From CAZJOD01 sp964547525 (lineage in GTDB: Bacteria; Bacillota; Clostridia; JAAYHZ01): 15,996 nucleotides of DNA. Made by a program: the position numbers and the translations under genes. Shown here piece after piece: positions 12,951 through 15,996 of this stretch. The DNA is taken from the NCBI GenBank assembly GCA_964547525.1, contig CAZJOD010000088.1, positions 1 to 15,996 of the forward strand, written 5' to 3'. The notes under the pieces are model-generated. The model was given only the letters and a program-made list of their open reading frames with translations. It was not told where the DNA came from and did no database searches. Position 1 is the first letter of the stretch, and each line of letters begins with the position of its first letter.

Positions 12951-15797
12951 TTATTTACAATCGTGAGACGATATTTGCTCTGAGTCATTTACATTATATT
13001 GAATACCGTTTATAGAAACAAAATTTCCCTTTGAAGCTCTAATTAATACAATATTATTTGAATCGTCATACCTTATCAAGCACGACTGAGCATCTGTTTT
13101 TATTAAGCCTCGATCGGTATCTACAACTACACCTGATTCACCGACATCAATATCATTATCCAATAATATAATAACATCGGTGTTTCCATTAAATGTTTTT
13201 ACCTCTACAGCAATATTTGAGTCATATTCGACACCATCATTACCATTTATGCAATTCAATCTTTTTGTAGATATTATTTTAGATTCAATTGAATAAGGTT
13301 CCATTATACTTACGAATGCAGCCGTCTCCCCCTCCTCTACAATTCTCTCAGTGATCACAGTCGCCAATTGAAAGCCTTCATGTCCTTTAGATTTTAATGT
13401 CATAGAGGGTGGTAACCATGTATCGCAAGTATAAACATTTTCATTTCGTGTCATATCAATCATATTCAAATGCATTTTAAATCCTGAGGTAAATGCACTA
13501 AAGTAATTTTCAATAAACCAGTCGGCCATCCATACTTCTTCAGTGTTTATACTTTTTTGAAAATTGCTCATATAAACATTAGCAGGATATTCTCTATTGA
13601 CAGCCGATAGATTAAGACCGCTTGTGTTCAAAACTGAAATATTGCTTCTGGAATATTTCTCATATGAACCCGCAGGACCGTTACCCACTCTGAATATATC
13701 CAATACATATGCATTCTTATCATTAATATCTATTAAGGCCAGGGATCTTTCATATTTATCCACATTATTAAATGTGCCCGGTGCATTGGCTCTAATTACT
13801 TTAAAAATATCTCCTATTGACCATAGAGTAATAAAGCCGTCGGCTCTTCTATGTGATTGTTTATTAAAAGAAATAACGTTATGAGATATGGTTCCTGTCA
13901 TCCAATATACTTCACTTGAATACCAACCTCCACCGTAACTTACATTTGGATAACCGTTATCAGGCATTAAGTCGACATCTTTATAGTAAATTCCTATATT
14001 CATACCGTCACCATGAGAATGTGATATCTTGTTGGTGCCAAAGTTTATCCAAACTTCTGTTTTATCGGAAGCTACTCCTGTTCTTAAAACTGCTATTTGA
14101 TACTCGTCCTTTCTCACACTGTTCAAAATAATATTTTTATCCTTATCAACAACTTGCTTAAAGATCGTATATTTTTCATTTATCTCCTCAACTCCCACAT
14201 AAGGTTGAAATGCTGCGGTGTATGTACCTCCATTTACCCTGAATAAAGTTTTTAACAAATCTTCATCGCCGGTCAACTCATATAACTTATATAAAACCAT
14301 ATTCTCTTCTTTTCCGGAAGCGGGATAATTACCGACAACATCACCAAAATAGCCAACATCACCTAATATGGGATAATACCTGTTTACACAATGCAGATCA
14401 ATATGAAAACGATATGCATCATATAATTTTGGGCACCTTTCATACATTTTGTCAATAAAATCAGGGTCGGCAAGTATAAATAAGTTACATAATTTTGCTA
14501 TTGCACTTTTTCCCATAGTTGCATAACCGTATAAACCGCTTTCACCTGTTAAACCGTCATATCGAGTATTCTGTATTATTATGTCGGATATATCGTTTTC
14601 AAGTTCATTTTGATTTTCGGGCCAATTTAAAACAGCACGAGCAGTAAATAATGCAAGATCAGTATATGGCGGATTACAATCTAATTTTTCGGAATGCTCT
14701 ATAAAATCCTTTAAAATGCGTTCATCAATGTTTTTCTTTATATCGTAAGGAGTTAATTTTTTATTATCTATCCCGGTTATATTGGCTTTTTCAGATAAAA
14801 ATTCTATGATTTTAGGTTCCATGTACAATACTTCAATTACTTTATCGTATGCCAACGCTAAGTCAAAACACTCGAAAGCACTGTTGACAATATATGATAT
14901 ATATCCTGTACAATAGGCGCGATCATCATAAAGCCATCCTTGTTCGGCAAAATCATACTCAGGCCAAAAATCAGCCAAACGATCAAGTAATATTAAAGTT
15001 CTTACAGCATATTCGGTATTACCTGTATAAACATATGCATCGGATAGACATTTAATTGCATCCAGTATTGTATATTTCCACTGACCATAGACTAAGTAAG
15101 TTTGAATAAATCTGAAAACTTCACCGTTTTGTGCATATCCCATTCCGTCGTCCACACCGAATTTATCGGTTTTATCACCTGTTTCAACGTTATATAGCAG
15201 GTCATCATTTGCCAATTCATAAGAAAACCTTCCTCTGTGATCTAATCCTGATTTATAATACGCTTCAAAATCATTTTTCGGAAATAATTCATGACATTTA
15301 GGACATTCCAATTTCCACGGATTTTCATGTGGACGAATAATCCAATCATACATTATTACAGGGGCTTTGCAAGAAGGACAAATACCGTCGGATTTTACCA
15401 TCCAAGAACGATCCAATTCCGGTCCGAAAACCATATTCCATAATTCATCATATGAATACACCATATATTTTTCTGTAAGCTTCTCTGCCGTTCTTTTCGC
15501 AGCCTTAAATTCCAGCATATTCTCCGTATTATATTTAATTATATCCATAGTTCTTTTAGAATAAAATACACTTGAAATCGGTATATTATTAGTATACATT
15601 TCATTTTCTACCGTTTTATCAGTTGTTTTTTCTTCATCTTTTGTCACTGTTTGCGGATTTGAAGTTATCATATCATTTGTATGATCGGTTTCATGAGTTT
15701 CAGGTGTCTCTGATGTTCTTGGTATTTGGTTCGTTGTACAGGATACCGATAATATTAGTGATAAGACAATACAAAACCGGATTATGCTTTTTTTCAT
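12951..15797 (-). CDS. Heparinase II/III-family polysaccharide lyase, lipoprotein
   Basis: This is a 948-residue surface-anchored protein. A signal peptide (KK, hydrophobic 5-18) ends in a lipobox, LSVSC, with C20 the likely lipidated residue. A Thr/Glu-rich linker (21-65) follows. Next is a zinc-ribbon-like pair, CPSC (140-143) and CPKC (165-168), and a helical toroid-like region (about 220-530) with HCVNRYYPILGDVGYFGD. The beta-sheet domain of heparinase II/III follows with NKISHSHGDGMNIGIYY (H593, H595), then GYPNVSYGGGWYSS and the conserved TGTISHNVISFNKQSHRR (635-651). The family cleaves uronic-acid-containing polysaccharides by beta-elimination or sits in related non-lyase groups; the substrate is not predictable here. 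The ATG at 15797 has AAAGGAGC about 10 bases upstream. Together with the DUF4838 enzyme it points to use of external glycans. Confidence 0.88.
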   Translation of the reverse strand: MKKSIIRFCIVLSLILSVSCTTNQIPRTSETPETHETDHTNDMITSNPQTVTKDEEKTTDKTVENEMYTNNIPISSVFYSKRTMDIIKYNTENMLEFKAAKRTAEKLTEKYMVYSYDELWNMVFGPELDRSWMVKSDGICPSCKAPVIMYDWIIRPHENPWKLECPKCHELFPKNDFEAYYKSGLDHRGRFSYELANDDLLYNVETGDKTDKFGVDDGMGYAQNGEVFRFIQTYLVYGQWKYTILDAIKCLSDAYVYTGNTEYAVRTLILLDRLADFWPEYDFAEQGWLYDDRAYCTGYISYIVNSAFECFDLALAYDKVIEVLYMEPKIIEFLSEKANITGIDNKKLTPYDIKKNIDERILKDFIEHSEKLDCNPPYTDLALFTARAVLNWPENQNELENDISDIIIQNTRYDGLTGESGLYGYATMGKSAIAKLCNLFILADPDFIDKMYERCPKLYDAYRFHIDLHCVNRYYPILGDVGYFGDVVGNYPASGKEENMVLYKLYELTGDEDLLKTLFRVNGGTYTAAFQPYVGVEEINEKYTIFKQVVDKDKNIILNSVRKDEYQIAVLRTGVASDKTEVWINFGTNKISHSHGDGMNIGIYYKDVDLMPDNGYPNVSYGGGWYSSEVYWMTGTISHNVISFNKQSHRRADGFITLWSIGDIFKVIRANAPGTFNNVDKYERSLALIDINDKNAYVLDIFRVGNGPAGSYEKYSRSNISVLNTSGLNLSAVNREYPANVYMSNFQKSINTEEVWMADWFIENYFSAFTSGFKMHLNMIDMTRNENVYTCDTWLPPSMTLKSKGHEGFQLATVITERIVEEGETAAFVSIMEPYSIESKIISTKRLNCINGNDGVEYDSNIAVEVKTFNGNTDVIILLDNDIDVGESGVVVDTDRGLIKTDAQSCLIRYDDSNNIVLIRASKGNFVSINGIQYNVNDSEQISSHDCK

Positions 15798-15902
15798 AAT
15801 TTACTGTGCTCCTTTTTCAGATTTTTACAATGAATAATATTATTTGATTGAATTAGTGTATAAGATAATAACAATGTTAAAATTTTAAACTTAGGTTTTA
15901 AT

Positions 15903-15975
15903 TAGACCCGCGGCAACATCAAGCGTCTCCGGGCCGGTATGCCTTTTTAAAATCAAGTTTTTATATGTTTTCTAT
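15903..15975 (-). repeat. Dispersed two-hairpin repeat, copy R4 (diverged)
   Basis: TAGACCCGCGGCAACATCAAGCGTCTCCGGGCCGG aligns with the GC part of R2, and CTTTTTAAAATCAAGTTTTTATATG aligns with its AT hairpin, both in R2 orientation. The stem arms are degraded and the T tract on the minus strand is lost (TCTAATTAAAA), so it is probably a decayed copy. It lies upstream of the heparinase gene, possibly at the 3' end of a gene beyond the window. Confidence 0.7.
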
Positions 15976-15996
15976 TTAATAATAAGCCGGGTTTTT

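Overview
The window is about 16 kb of AT-rich, low-GC DNA with Firmicutes-type Shine-Dalgarno sites (AGGAGG-like). It is most likely from a spore-forming member of the Clostridia. The clues are a Tlp-type spore protein, a DUF2680 secreted protein beside an OmpR/BaeS-type two-component system, YkvI and DUF2512 membrane proteins, a TipAS-type MerR regulator and a c-di-GMP-I riboswitch. It looks like chromosome rather than plasmid or phage: no transposase, integrase, phage or conjugation gene is visible. One 100-N scaffold gap lies at 8038-8137.

Layout. The left edge cuts a DUF4838 glycosidase-like gene (1-1506, +), which ends at a 20-bp perfect hairpin terminator. Convergent to it is an asnA-yccF operon on the minus strand (2984-1599). 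Next come tlp (+), a copy of a dispersed GC-rich repeat, and the operon response regulator - histidine kinase (3924-5985). A secreted DUF2680 protein follows, with its own promoter and probable operator and a strong terminator. A CPBP membrane protease (minus), a tandem array of the 93-bp repeat interrupted by the assembly gap, a DUF2512 membrane protein, a YkvI transporter-like protein and a MerR/TipAS regulator come next, all on the minus strand. An 865-bp non-coding region (10722-11586) holds a MerR-type promoter, a compact structured element with a possible pseudoknot, and a complete c-di-GMP-I riboswitch with promoter and terminator but no obvious target gene. The right part has a YbdG-like mechanosensitive channel (+), three DnaA-box-like sites, a shared terminator, a 948-residue heparinase II/III-family lipoprotein (minus) and a fourth copy of the repeat at the right edge.

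How the genes may work together. The kinase and regulator probably sense an envelope signal and switch on the DUF2680 gene, whose promoter has a perfect TATAAT, a poor -35 and TTC(C/T)ACA repeats where an OmpR-type activator would sit. The two large enzymes at the edges suggest use of external polysaccharide. The other genes are a loose mixture of amino-acid synthesis, envelope and stress functions.

The parts least explained by known families are the dispersed two-hairpin repeat (four visible copies, all intergenic, terminator-like in one orientation) and the riboswitch that leads into structured, apparently non-coding sequence.
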